From positions 2,178,291 to 2,242,290 of the forward strand of contig JANPYM010000011.1 in assembly GCA_025890175.1 (NCBI GenBank): a stretch of 64,000 bases of DNA, in the 5' to 3' direction. Every line of letters starts with the position of its first letter. Positions within the stretch are counted from its first letter, which is position 1. The notes beneath the pieces are model-generated. The model had not been told where the DNA came from. It did not search any database and saw only the letters and a program-made list of their open reading frames with translations. Source of the DNA: Ciborinia camelliae. Its lineage: Eukaryota > Ascomycota > Leotiomycetes > Helotiales > Sclerotiniaceae. Below are positions 50,701 through 64,000 of the stretch, piece after piece. The position numbers were made by a program, and so were the translations under genes.

Positions 50701-51620
50701 ATACTTTTTATACTAAAGTTGAAATTAAAAATTGATAATATATTCAAAATAAAAAATAAAAATAATAATCATAATTATTATATATTAATATAAAAAATAT
50801 AAATAATATTATACATAATTATTATATATAATACAATATAATATTAATTAAAAAAAATAAATAATTAAAAAAAAAATATAAAGGATTAAAATCAAAAAAT
50901 AATAAAAAAAATAAAAAATTGTAAATAAATTATATAAAACTAATTTAAAATATAATATTATCTTTATATACATAAATTAATATTTTCAAATTAATCCAAA
51001 TTGAAAAAGTAATCTATAAAATATGGGGAAATAAATAAATGTATAAAAAAAGATATAAAAATTAATATAAAATAAAATAAAAAAATAAAAAAGAATTCGA
51101 AAATAAATAAAAATAATTTGAAATAAATTTTAAATAAAAATTTGTAAATAATATAAAATAAAATAATATCTTATAAATTATATAATAAATACAAAAATCA
51201 AATGAACGGTTGATTTTTTTGAATTTAATTTTTTCATAACAATCTTTTTATTATATAAACTATAATAATTTTTATTAAAAAAATTGTTATATCCAAAATT
51301 GAATTTTTAATATTTAATATTGTAACAATTTTTTTATCGTATAAATTATAATAATTTTTATTAAAAAAATTGTTATATTCGAAATTAAATTTTTTTAAAA
51401 ATTTTAAAAATCAAATTGTTTCCTAAACCAAATAATTATACACACTTCAAATACTATAAATATTTAATTTAAAAAAATATAATATTTTATTTATCAATTT
51501 TTTATTATTAAATATTTTTAATAATATTAATCACATCTATAGTTATCAATTTTCGAAAAAGATTTTAAAATAATTTTTATTTAATTAATTTATAATATTT
51601 TTACAAACAACACTAATTAA
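47679..51620 (-). pseudogene. Gag and 5' pol remnants of copia element A
   Basis: Collinear with 57481-61438 of element B. On the minus strand at about 49210-49330 it reads 'KDKGCNCKRGNYNCNNYN', an Asn-rich tract that may be the tail of Gag. The 60-codon open stretch from 48980 ('MDKFIKKKEGMFYVNNNF') lies just downstream. The integrase H-H-C-C and K-F-K-F region is expected at about 48.1-48.3 kb by alignment with B. Confidence 0.5.
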
Positions 51621-51821
51621 TATTAATTTAATTATTTAATAATAAATTATTATTAATTAATAATATATAATAAATAAATTATATTATAAAATATACTAAA
51701 ATCAGGTACAAAATATGCAATCCTTATATACACCCACTATACAAACGATGTGGCCGCACGCGGCCGGTGTTGTTGCTAGTGAAATCATGTAACCGAAGAT
51801 CACATGCCCCAAATTGTGATA
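51621..51821 (-). repeat. 5' LTR of copia element A (201 bp)
   Basis: The core GATGTGGCCGCACGCGGCCG at 51747-51766 has kept G and C. It is followed by the target duplication GTATA. Confidence 0.85.
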
Positions 51822-54800
51822 GTATATAATAGGGTTATATGATTAACAAAAACGATCTTTATTATAATATTAATATTCTTTTAAAATTGAGTTGATTATA
51901 TATATATATAAATAAAAATTTATAAAAAATTTAAATAAAAAAATTTATTTTATTTATTTATTAATTTATTATTTACATTAAAATATAATATATTAAAATA
52001 TTATTTTAAACTTTATAAAATACAAAATACTATATATTATCTTTATCTATCTCTAATAATTTATAATTAAAAAATTATCAACTTTTTTTTTTCCGTTTTT
52101 TTTATTTATTTATTAACCTTAAATTTGTAATAATTAATATTAATAAAATTTATTAATATTAAACAATATTTTAATTTAATTATAATATTAATTAAATTAA
52201 TATTATTATTAATTTATTTAATTTTTATAATTTTTATTTATTTATAAAATTATTAAAAATATATAATATCAATTATTAATCTTTTTTTTATAATAATATT
52301 AAATTTTATAATATAATTATAAAATAATTTAAAGTTAATATATATAACGAATAATATAATAATTGATATAATTTTATCAATAATGTTTTTAAATATAATA
52401 ACAATATCGAAATTTAATATTAAAATATAAAATTCGGTAATTAATATATTATATATTACTTTTTTGTATTTAATAAATAATTAATAAAAAATATTAATAT
52501 TTTCGTATTTATTAATTAATATAATAATATATTTAATTTATAAAAAATAATCTTTATTATTAATAAATAATATATTAATAAATATAATAAATTGAAAAAA
52601 ATTAATATTAAAAAATATAAATATAAATTTTTTTATAATATTATTTTTTTATTATTAAAATTGTTTATTTAGAAATTTTATATTTTTTTTAATAAAATTA
52701 ATGATTTATATAACAAAAAAAAAATTATATATTGATTTTGATTAAGAAATTATATTAATATAAATAATATAAATTTATTAATTGATAAATTAATTTTTTA
52801 AAATAGTTTTTTTTTATATTTTGCTTTTATTCCTTAATATATTTTGATAATAAATTTAAATAAATCGAATTTATTTAATTTAATTTTTTTAAATTAAATA
52901 AATATATTTTTTCTAAATTTAAATAATAATATAATTATTAAATCAAAAAAATATTTTAATAATTATTTGTTTTTTAAATTTCAAAAAAAATTTAATTTTA
53001 TTTTATTTAATTTATTTAAATTTTATAAAAATAAAGTTAATAATAATAAGAATATTATCAATTTATAATTTAATAAAACCGAAATTATTTATAATTAAAT
53101 AAAATCTCTATCTCTAACATATATATTTTAAAATATCGAATTAAATTAGAATATATAATTTTGATTAAACGTTCAAAAAATACAGATAATCAATACGGGA
53201 ATATTAATTAAAAAAATCTTTTTAATTAATATAAATATTTAAAATCAATATACAAAATAAATATAATATAAATATTTATATTTTATTAAATAAAAGTTTT
53301 TCAATAATATAATTTTTATATATATTATATAAATTATTATAAATAAAAATAAATATTGAAATATTTTGGTAATATAAAAAATCAAAATTATAATTAAAAA
53401 ATATTTTGAAAAAATTAAATATAATATTAATTAATTAATATTTTTAAGTATAATTTTATTTTATTATAATTTTTTTTTTTAAGATAATCAAATAATATAT
53501 TAAAAATAAATATAATAAAAATAAAATAAATAAGATAGGTAAGATTTTTTATGTATTTAATATTTTATATTTATTTTTTAATTATTTTTTTATATTATGT
53601 ATATTTCAATTGTTTTTTTTTTATATATTTTAATTATTTTTTTATATTTATTAATTATATTTTATAATTATAAATATATTTTATAGTTATAAATAAATCA
53701 ATTAATAATATACTTAATAATTTAGTTAATAATTATTTTTTTATTTAATATTAAATATATAAAATAACCTATAATTATATATTTTTTTTTTAAAATTCTT
53801 CGAAAGGGTACAATAAAATAGTTAAAAACCTATTAAAATCATAAAAAAAGATTAATTATAAATCGATTAATTAAAAAACAAAAGTTAAAAATTTAAAGAT
53901 AAAAATTGATATACCAAAATTCAATTCAATCAATTAAAAAATTAAAAAAAAAAAATTAAATTTTTTTAGCTTTTTTAATTTATTTAGCTTTTTTTATAAA
54001 ATATTAATATAAAAATTTAGTTTTTAATAATAATATGTTAATAATAGTAGTAAGGATTTGTGGATAAGATTATTAATTATAAAAAATATATATTCGAAAA
54101 ATATTGTTTATATAAATTAATATTTATAATACAAATTCTTTCCCTATAAATATATTTAAGCTTATAAATAAACTTTGTGAATGGTGTAATATTTTATATT
54201 TCGAATTGAAAATTATAAAAACTAAAATAAAATTTATTATTCGAAAAACATATAATATTAAATATTATGTTAATAGGGATATTAAATTTATATTTTCAAA
54301 AGTGTTTAATTTAATGATAAGGTTATAGATAGTTTAAAATCTACAAAATAAAAAATTCAAAAAAAATATTAGAAAATATAATAATATTTTTGTTTTTATT
54401 TTTTTTAAATATAATAAAGATTAAAAATTAAATTATATTAATAATAATTAATTCATTTTTATTATACATAATTGTTATTATTATTATCAAGATTTTTTTA
54501 TCAAATTTTTTAGTAAAAAATCCACTTTTAATTAATTATTTTTTTACAATTTTATATATACAAATAATATTTAAATAAATATAATAATATATATTAACCT
54601 TAATTATATTATTATAATACAAATTAATATATTAATTTATAATTTTAATTTATATATTATATTATATAAATATACAAAAGAAATAATGGTGTGATAATAT
54701 TAATTAGATAATAAGAAATTTAAAATAATTTTTAATTTTAAATTATAATTAATTATTAAAAAACAAAATAGAAAATATTAAAAAAATATATAATTTATTT

Positions 54801-54936
54801 ATTATATTAAAAATCGTTTTTATTATTTTTAATAAAAAAAATAATAAAAAATTAAAAGATTTTTGGAATATTGTTTTTGATATTCATTGATATAATAAAA
54901 AAAAAAGAAAATTTTTTTTAATTATTTATATATTAT
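51822..54936 (-). mobile_element. Older Ty1/copia relic E (truncated)
   Basis: At about 52450-52580 the minus strand reads 'FINILFINNKDYFL' then I-I-L-I-N-K-Y-E-N-I-N-I-F, matching the N-N-K-D-L-S and L-V-N-K boxes of copia RNase H. The sequence at 51860-51910 resembles the internal DNA next to the 3' LTRs of A and B. This is therefore a third, more diverged copia copy. Its own LTR is not evident; A may have landed in it. B begins at 54937. The remainder has no readable domains. Confidence 0.5.
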
Positions 54937-55137
54937 TGTTGGTTCGGTTATTCGGTAATAAGTCACTATTAATTAATAGTATATAGTAAATAAATTATAT
55001 TATAAAATATACTAAAATTAAATATAAAATATGTGATCCTTATATACATTTGTTACATAGGCGGTACGGCCATATACAGCCAATGTTATTGTTAGCGAAG
55101 TTATGTGACCGAAGATTATATACCCTAAATTGTAATA
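54937..55137 (-). repeat. 3' LTR of copia element B (201 bp)
   Basis: The plus strand starts TGTTGGTTCGG, keeping the canonical TG that the other three LTRs have lost, and ends TTGTAATA. Confidence 0.85.
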
Positions 55138-55739
55138 TTAGTATTCCTTAAAGAAAAATAAATATATATATTTAAAAATAAATATAAAATATAAAATATA
55201 TATATGATAAAAAAAAAAATATATAAAAAAAAAATATAAAAATAATTTTATTATTTTTTATTATATATCTTATATATATTATATATATAAATATTTATAT
55301 TAAAAATTAATGTTAATATATCTATTCTTAATACAATTTTAATTTAATATTAATTAAATATATTTAATTTATTAATTGAATTTTAGTTTATATATATTTG
55401 AATTAATAAAATTAATTAATATTTAATAATATTTTATCTTTATTATAATATCTATTAAATTATTTTTATTATTGATTTATATTATTTTAATGATTTCTTA
55501 ATATTTATAATTTTATTAAAATATTATAATATTAATTATAAATTGTTTTTTTTAGATTATCCCAAATTTTATAATATATTTGTATAATAATTTAGAATTA
55601 ATATATACTATAAATAAAATTTTATTTAATCTTAAAATATTATTAATAATATTTTTAATTATTAATATAATATTAAATTTTAATATAAATATATAAAGTT
55701 TAAATATAAAAATATTTTTTATAATTTATTTATATTTAA

Positions 55740-55860
55740 TAAAAAATTAATATATAATATTTATTTATTTATAATTATTAATAAAAGTAATAATGTAGTT
55801 TATTTGGAATAATAAATTTTTATTATTAATAAAAAATGTATTTATAAAAATAATAAATTA
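55740..55860 (-). pseudogene. RNase H fragment of copia element B
   Basis: The minus strand reads 'FIFINTFFINNKNLLFQINY' then I-I-T-F-I-N-N. This is the copia F-V-D-x-S-F-A-N-N-K-D-L-S-S-Q box with Asn in place of the catalytic Asp. Confidence 0.6.
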
Positions 55861-57899
55861 TAGAGATTTTTTATTTAATAATATAAATAAAAGGTTGTAA
55901 TTAATATTTACAATTTATTATATAAAACATTTATTTAAAGTTTTAATATTTTTTTTGTTTGATTTAATAATTTGGATTATAAAAAAATAATTATATAAAA
56001 TTTTGGATTAATAAATTTATTTAATATAAAATTTTTAGATTTATTGTAAAGAGAATTGTTTTTGTATATTGGTATTTTTTTATAATTTGTTATGCGTTCT
56101 AAGCATATTTTACAAATTAGAAATAATTAGTTTAATAAAATTGATTTAACTTTTTTAAATAAGATAAATATTAATCCCATATAATATAAAAACTTTATTA
56201 TTAAATTTAATTAATATAAATAATATAAGCTTTTTTTTTAATTTTATTTTAAAGATTATTTTTGTTAATTTTATTTATTCTAATATTATAAATTTGGTAT
56301 TAATTGTGATAAAGATATTATTAATTTATAATTTTATAATATTAAAATTAATATTATTTATATATAACAATTTAATATTGTTTATATATAATAAACAAAA
56401 ATTATAAATAAATATAATTATATAAAGCTTTTGGGTATAATAATTATGGTAGATATAGAATTAATAATTATTTATTTTAAAAATATTATATAAAAGTTTA
56501 TATATTTGAAGTAATGTATTAAAGTTTAATTTTATTTTTGCTAAGGGTATAATATAAAATAATTAGATTAACTTATTAAAGGATTATATATAAATTTAAA
56601 TAATATTATGAATATATAGATTTATATTTTAATTATGGAAAATTACTATTAATATTATAAATATTTGTTAATTATAATATTAAATTATTAATAATTAAAT
56701 TAAAATCATATTTTTATTATTATTATTATATATTTGAATAATTAAATATAATTTTTTATATACTTTATTTATTTTAAATTCTTTAATTTTATCCACAAAA
56801 TATAATTTAAAAATACAAATTCTGGATAATATTTTTGTTTTTAATATAATCTTAAATATATTTTTTTTTATTAATTTATTAATTTTTTTATATTAAAAAT
56901 CAATGTATAAAGATAAAATATAATTAATATTAAATATTTTATTATAATTGTATTTCTATATAAATATTATAAATTGTAATATATTTAAAATAAATATTAT
57001 AATTGAATTTATTAAATATTAAGTAATATATAATTATAGAATTTGTTTGGAATTCTCCAATAATAATACAAATAAAAAACAAATTAAAATAATGATTTAT
57101 AATATTTGTAAAAAATTTTTTATTAAATATAAAAAATTGTTTTATATTTTATTGGGGTTGATTAACAAATTTAGTTTAAATTGTAATTTGTATAAAAACG
57201 ATTTTATTTGGATAATTTAGAATTTTGTGATATCACATTTTTGTTCAATTATATATAATTTGTTGTTGATATAAAAAAGTTTTTATAATTTGGTTTATTA
57301 GTTTTTTATAAAAAATCTAGTTTTATATTATATTAATATTTCGGAATTAATTGAAAAATTATAAATAATTATAATAATTAGTTTATTTTGTTTTATTAAA
57401 ATATTTTTAATTTATTATTTAACATATAATTTCAATATTATTACCATTATTTTTTTTATTATTGTAGTTTTTTAAATGATATTTAATATTAAAATATTAT
57501 ATTCTATTATATATAAATAAATATTATATATTAATAAAATAAATATTATATTATTTAGTTTTATAATATTATTGATTATTTTTATTACCATTTATAATAT
57601 ATATTATTTATTTAATTCTTTATAAACAAAATTATTAAAAATAATAATATAAATTTTATAAATCAAATTATAATATTATTTGATAATATTAATTAATTAA
57701 TAAATCTCAATTAATATAGTTTTTATATCAATTTTTATAAATATTATAGATTAAACAAATTTTTTATTAATAAATTAAATATTGGTATTATAAATGATAT
57801 AATTGGATAATTTTATATATATATTAATTTATATATATTTTAAAATATTTTATACATATCTAATTATAATATTATTGAATTAATTAATAATTTAATATT

Positions 57900-58115
57900 T
57901 TATAGTTTTATCAATAATATATAATATTAATTTATTATTAATATAAAAGATATTAATATATATTAAAAAATTATATTTAATATTGTTTTATAAAATAAAC
58001 TTAAATCATTCTGAGAATTTATTATATTTTTAATATTATTTACAGAATTTCATTAATTTTTTAATTAATCCTAAATTATAATTATTATATTCTGTATGTT
58101 TTAATAATTATTGGA
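57900..58115 (-). pseudogene. Integrase fragment of copia element B
   Basis: The minus strand reads 'YPIIHCLQ', then after a stop 'NLGLIKKLMKFCK' and Q-Y-Q-K-Y-N-K, and later K-Y-N-F-L-I-Y-I-N-I-F-Y-I. These correspond to the H-H-C-C zinc region and the beginning of the catalytic core of copia integrase. The first catalytic Asp appears as Asn. Confidence 0.65.
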
Positions 58116-61100
58116 GGCAATGTATAATCGGATAATTAAAATATTAATGTAATCATTAAAGTTTAAATATTATTAAATAATATTTTTTTAAGTTTGTTAA
58201 ATAAAATTATAAATTAATATTTTATTGGATAAAAATATAATTATATTTGTATATAATAAAATGGTTAATATAAAATAATCCTTTTTTTTGTACAAATATA
58301 TTATCAATATTTTTATAATATATTTTAAATTAATTTATATTGATAAAATTAAATAAAAATGGTATATTTATGGGTATAATATAGAATTTAATAATTCCAA
58401 TAAAAAATTTAATTATAAAAAAACTAATAAAATTAATAAATTTAATATTAAAAATAATTAATATATTATTTATAATTAAATGGTTCAATATTAAGTTTGT
58501 AAACTTTTAAAAAGTTTAAAATTGGGTATATTTAATGATTAACTTTTATATTATGCTGATATTAATAATTATATTTTAAAATTCAAAATTATTATATTGG
58601 GAAATTATATTTAAAAACTTTATAATTAATATATATATTAAAATCTTTATTACCAAATTATTAATAATTTTTTTATTATTAATAATTAATTTATATAATA
58701 TATAAAAGATTTTTATATTATTATTAAAATTATTATTTATATAAAATATGTCTTTTTTTTTTTTAATAAATTTATCCGTCTCAAAATTAATCTAATATTA
58801 CTAGAATTTGTTTTTATAATATTAAACTTATTTAACTTATTTTTTCGAAATATATTTCTTTTTATTTTTATTACCATTATTTTTATTATAAAAGTTCAGA
58901 TTATATAATTAAAATCATAATAAAAATCGAAATTAAAAAAATAATTAAAATCAAAATTCGTTATAATTATAATTATAATTATAATTAAAATTATTGTTAT
59001 AATTAAAACTATTATTATAATTATTATTATTATTATTATTTTAATTAAAATTTTAATTAAAATTCAAATTGTAATTGTTATAATTATAATTATTTTATTT
59101 ATAATTATATTTTTTATCCTTAATATTATTTTAATTAATATATTTTTGGTTTATATAATATATTTTAAATTGTTTTTTATTTTATCATTCGTTTTTAGGC
59201 TAAATATTATATTTAATAATATTTAATTAAATTAAAATATATAATAATAACTTATAAATCCCTATATTAATATATAAATTATTTTAAAAAATTATAAATA
59301 AATTTAATAGTTTTTAATATATATATTTATATATTAAATAAAATTTATAAACCATAAAAAATTTATTATAAAAAATATTATTAATTTATTTTTATAATAA
59401 AAGTTAATATAAAATATTCTAAATTTCCTTAATAAATAATAATAAATATTTATTAAATATTTTATTCAAATTTTTATTTATTATTGCTTAAAATAATATT
59501 TAAATTTATTTATTTTTAATTATATATATATATTTTTTTTTTTCAAAATATTATTATAATAGTTTGATAAAAATCTTAAATATTTAAAATTTTTTTATAA
59601 AAATATAGTAAATCTATAAAATATCACTAATTAATATATATAAATAAATTAATAAATATATAATCAAAAAAAATATTATTTATTAATATATATTATAAAA
59701 AATATTGAATTTACATTAAATATTATTATTAATCCTAAAATATTTTAATTTATTATTATGAAATAATTTCTAAATAATTAATATTATATTATATTAAAAT
59801 TAATACATTTATTTAATATTATCTAAAGAAATTATATATTTACCATCCAATAAAAAAAATAATAATAAAAATAAAAATAATAAATTATTTAAATTTAATT
59901 TTTTTAATAAATCAAAAAAAAATATATTAAAATATTTAAATAAACCTTTGGATATAAAAAATAAAAAATAAATAATATTATATCATTTTATAAAATAATT
60001 AATTTTAAAAAAATAAAATTTAAAGCTATTTTATTTCAAAGCTTTTTTAATTTATTTTTTTATCCATAAAATATATTTCAAAGATCTAATAATATTGTAA
60101 AATTTTTGAATAATAATAATATTAAACAAAATATATATCTTTTATAAATATAATATTTATTAATATTTAAATAAATCAATATTATCAAATTATTTAAAAT
60201 CTTTTATTTAAAATAAATTAAATTAATTATAAATAATATTTTAAAAATTAAAATTCTAAATATTAATATATTAATAATTAAAAAATCGAAATATAATATA
60301 TTTATTTATTTTTTTACTAATAATTTTTTTAATAATTTTAAAATTGTTAAAGAATTTCTCTTAAAATTTATAAAACTTATTATTATCAAAAATATATTTT
60401 ATAAAAAAGCTATTTGTTATCTTCAATTCTATTATAACTATCAATCCTTACATTATAAATAACTATATTTTTTATTATTTTTATAAGGATAAAAATAATT
60501 AAAAGAAAATATTTTTTATATTAAAATCAAAATTAAAAATTAATAATATATCCAAAACAAAAAATAAAGGTAATACTTATAATTGTTATATATTAATATA
60601 AAGGATATAGATAATATTGTATATAATTGCTATATATAATATAATATAATATTAATCAGAAAAAATAAATAATTAAAAAAAAAATGTAAAGAATTAAAAT
60701 TAAAGAATAATAGGAAAAAATAAAAAATTATAAATAAATTATATAAAACTAATTTAAAATATAATATTGTTTTTGTATATACAAATTGATATTTTCGAAT
60801 TAATCCGGATCGGAAAAACGATCTATGAAATATAGGGAAATAAATGAATATATAAAAAAAGATATAAAAATTAATATAAAATAAAATAAAAAAATAAAAA
60901 AAAATTTAAAAAACTTGAGAATAAGTAAAAATAATCTGAAATAAATTTCGAATAAAAATTTATAAATAATATAAAATAAAATAATATTTTATAGACTACA
61001 TAATAAATGCAAAAACCAAATAAACAACTAATTTTTTTGAATTCAGCCTTTTTATAGCAACCTCTCCATCACATAAACTACAATAACTTTTATTAGGGAA

Positions 61101-61438
61101 ATTATTATATCCGAAATCGAATTTTTAATATTTAATATTATAACAATCTTTTTGCTATATAAATTATAATAATTTTTATTAAAAAAATTATTATATTCAA
61201 AATTAAATTTTTTTAAGGATTTTAAAAATTAAATCGTTTTTTAAATTAAATAATTATATATATTCTAAATATTATAAATGTTTAATTTAAAAAAATATAA
61301 TATTTTATTTATTAATTCCTTATTATCAAATATCCTTAATTATACTAATTATATTTATAATTATTAATTTTTAAAAAAAATTTTAAAATAATTTTTATTT
61401 AACCAATCTATAATATTTTTATAAATAATATTAATTAA

Positions 61439-61639
61439 TATTAGTTTGGTTATTTAATAATAAATCATTATTAATTAATAATATATAATAAATAAATTAT
61501 ATTATAAAGTATATTAGGATTGGGTACAAAATATGTGATCCTTATATGTACCCGCTATACGGATGGTGCGGCCATACGCGGTCGGCGCCGCCGCTAGCGG
61601 AGTCACGTAATTGGAGGTCACGTGCCCCAAATCGCGACA
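61439..61639 (-). repeat. 5' LTR of copia element B (201 bp, best preserved)
   Basis: The region 61544-61636 is still G/C-rich (GGTCGGCGCCGCCGCTAGCG) with a CACGTG at 61619-61624. It ends GCGACA with the canonical CA. Confidence 0.85.
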
Positions 61640-64000
61640 ATTATATATATATTATATTTATTATATATTTTTTTTTATTATGTTACTTTATTTTTAATAA
61701 ATAAACTAAATTGAAATTTTAGTTTAAAACTAAATTTTATTAATAATTTGAATCGAATTTGAATTAATATAATTTAATAATAATAATATCATTAAATAAT
61801 TTTTATTTATTATAATATAATAATTAATAATAATTAAATTATAATTACTAATACTAAACTTTTCAATTTTCTTTTTTATACAAATTCTTTATTTTAACAA
61901 TTTTTGATAAATTCCTATATTTCTATTAAAAAGTTTTAATTAATATATATTAAAAATAATCAAAATAAATTAAAATTTGATATTTATTATAACTTAACAA
62001 ATACTCTTAAAACTAAAAATACAAATATTAATATTCTTAAAAAACAAATTATATTATTTTTCTTTTATTTTAAAAATAAATAATTTATATAATAAACTTA
62101 TTAAAATACTATAACAATAATATAAAAAACCAATAAATCTTTATTTTTTATTATATTTACATATAATATTAATTAACCCGAAATTCAAAATTAATTATTA
62201 TCTAAATAAACGATTATAAATTAACCCAATATTATTGTATAAGTATTTTGATAAAAAATTAAAATCATAATTAAAAATATTAAAGATTTAAATAATTTTT
62301 TTGATAAATATATTAATTATATTATAATTATTAAATATTAAAAACAAAACTTTTTATATATATATTTATTTTTTAATATACAATAATACAAATATCTATA
62401 TAATAGATCGAAATTAATAAATAAAATAGTTTTAATCGAATTTTATTAATAAATTAATCGAATTAATCAAAAAATATATAATTTATAATTTTTATAAATA
62501 TTACAATCCAATAACAATATATATATTTAATAAAAATAATATTACAATATTTATATATTTTAAAAAAATTTTTAGATTTTTTTAAAAAAATACTTTTATA
62601 TCAAATAATAATAATATATATCTACAATATTATTATTAAATTAGATTATTATAAAAAATCAAAAAATCATAAATATATATTAATAAAAAAATAAAATTAA
62701 ATAATAATTAAATAATACTATATAATCTATATTTTTTTATAAAATATAAAATTTATATTAATATTAAAATATATATTATAATTTTAATTATCAAATATAT
62801 TTATAAATATGTTTTTTAAAAATATAAATAAAACTATTTTAAATATTAATAATCTATTAGCAAATAATAAAATTTATTAATATATCTTTAACCAATATAT
62901 TAATATTATTAAAATATATTAATAATTAATGAAATATAATATATACTAATATTATTCTTTTATAATTAGATTAATAATTTATAAAAAAAAACAATAAACA
63001 ATTTATTTTGAAAATTTAATTATTAATAAATTAATTACAAAAATAAAGGTTAATCGAACTATATTATTAAAATGATTTTAATATAATAAAAATAATTTAT
63101 ATTATAAAAAAAGAATATATATAATTGGTAATATAAAAAAAAAAATGTAAACCAATTCTTTTAATATTTTATATCCAGATTTTTTTGAATTTATTATTTA
63201 AAATATTTTTAATAAAATTTAAAAATTAAAAAAAATAAAAAAGAATATCCTATTAATTAATTAATTATTAAAAACAATTAATTATATATATTATATAAAT
63301 ATATTTTTCAATAAAAAATATTATCTTCAATATCTTTTTATTATATTATTCAAAATTATATATTATAAAGATTTACATATATATAATAATATTGAATATT
63401 TTATATTTCAAAAAAATTATATTATATATAATATTACAAATAATAATCAAAAATAAATAAATATTTTTAATAAAAGAAAAAACTTTTAATTAATAAATTA
63501 ATTAAAAAAAATATTTATTTTAATTTTTAAAAATAAGTTTATTTTGGATTTATTAAATATTGAAATTAAATTTAAAACAGATTTTATTGATTTAAATTGA
63601 ATTCAAAATATAATTAAACAAAAAATATAGTTCCCATTAAATTTAATAAATTCTATAAAAAATTATATTTTATATTTAATACAAATAAATTTAACAAAAA
63701 ATAACTCAATTATAACTTTAAAAAATAATAACCTTTTAATATCTTAATATAATTAAGGCAATTATATAAAAAATAATAATATATATATATTTAAAAAAAA
63801 ACTTTAAAAATTTAATATTTTTTTTTCAATATTAAATATAAATCAATATTAAATATATAATATAATTATTAATATTATTAAAAAAGATTCTATTATAATA
63901 TATTTTTATTTTTAAAAACTAAAAGGATATAACAAAATCTATCTATATATTATATTATATCATTATTATTGTAATAAAAATATATTAATTCTTTATATTA
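61640..64000. other. Unassigned A/T-rich DNA to the right edge
   Basis: It starts with the ATTAT duplication of element B, then contains no open frame above 60 codons and no LTR partner in the window. It keeps scattered C more than G on the plus strand between 61.8 and 62.6 kb. It may be the rest of the element into which B inserted, but I could not read a domain. Confidence 0.4.

Larger units (their letters stand above)
36910..51821 (-). mobile_element. Ty1/copia LTR element A, interrupted by a second copia element
   Basis: Two 201-bp LTRs (36910-37110 and 51621-51821) are bounded by a perfect duplication GTATA (36905-36909 and 51822-51826). The interior matches element B (54937-61639) throughout: 37111-39454 matches about 55138-57485 and 47679-51620 matches about 57481-61438. 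The segment 39455-47678 is absent from B. Without it the element is about 6.68 kb, against 6703 bp for B. Minus-strand translations in B give the copia order integrase, RT, RNase H. An Asn-rich tract with CNCKRGN at about 49290 could be the Gag tail. All frames are broken by RIP-type stops. Confidence 0.85.
54937..61639 (-). mobile_element. Ty1/copia LTR element B, uninterrupted, RIP-degraded
   Basis: 6703 bp with 201-bp LTRs (54937-55137 and 61439-61639) and a perfect duplication ATTAT (54932-54936 and 61640-61644). It is the uninterrupted sister of element A. On the minus strand, integrase is readable at about 58115-57900 and RNase H at about 55860-55740, which gives the copia order. Every frame is broken. 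Confidence 0.85.

Overview
This window is from a filamentous ascomycete (Pezizomycotina). Four things show this: short GT..AG introns, a fused alpha-beta tryptophan synthase, a seven-helix receptor of the fungal cAMP-receptor-like type, and very strong C-to-T / G-to-A decay of repeats typical of repeat-induced point mutation (RIP). The style of the gene island fits Leotiomycetes (Sclerotiniaceae-like), but that placement is tentative. Outside one island the DNA is almost entirely A and T.

Layout. (1) 1-13223: a minus-strand Ty3/gypsy element running off the left edge, split inside its reverse transcriptase by a second, complete Ty3/gypsy element at 1473-9446 (349-bp LTRs, target duplication TTTAA). 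(2) 13224-24984: a single-copy island of ordinary composition. It begins with palindromic repeats, carries a pogo/Fot1-type DNA transposon at 14238-16071, a probable broken gene at 16611-17222, and three good genes: SDHAF4 (minus), TRP5 (plus, four exons) and a GPCR (minus, two exons). SDHAF4 and TRP5 are divergent and share an upstream region with a perfect Gcn4/CPC1-type site. TRP5 and the GPCR converge. (3) About 25.1-36.9 kb: A/T satellite-like tandem arrays, including a 172-bp higher-order repeat, simple 9-bp and 4-bp arrays, a 133-bp MITE and a small islet of normal composition. (4) 36910-51821: a minus-strand Ty1/copia element with 201-bp LTRs, itself invaded by a plus-strand Ty1/copia element (207-bp LTRs). 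The inner element is duplicated across a 10-N gap, most likely an assembly artefact. (5) 51822-54936: a further copia relic. (6) 54937-61639: an uninterrupted sister copy of the 201-bp-LTR copia element. (7) 61640-64000: decayed A/T DNA that I could not assign.

No transposon reading frame here is intact. The three island genes serve tryptophan synthesis, assembly of succinate dehydrogenase and environmental sensing; nothing suggests a shared pathway. I found no CRISPR, tRNA, rRNA or clearly new molecular system. The main novelties are the nested-insertion history, strand-asymmetric RIP, the satellite organisation, the broken minus-strand gene and the assembly duplication.
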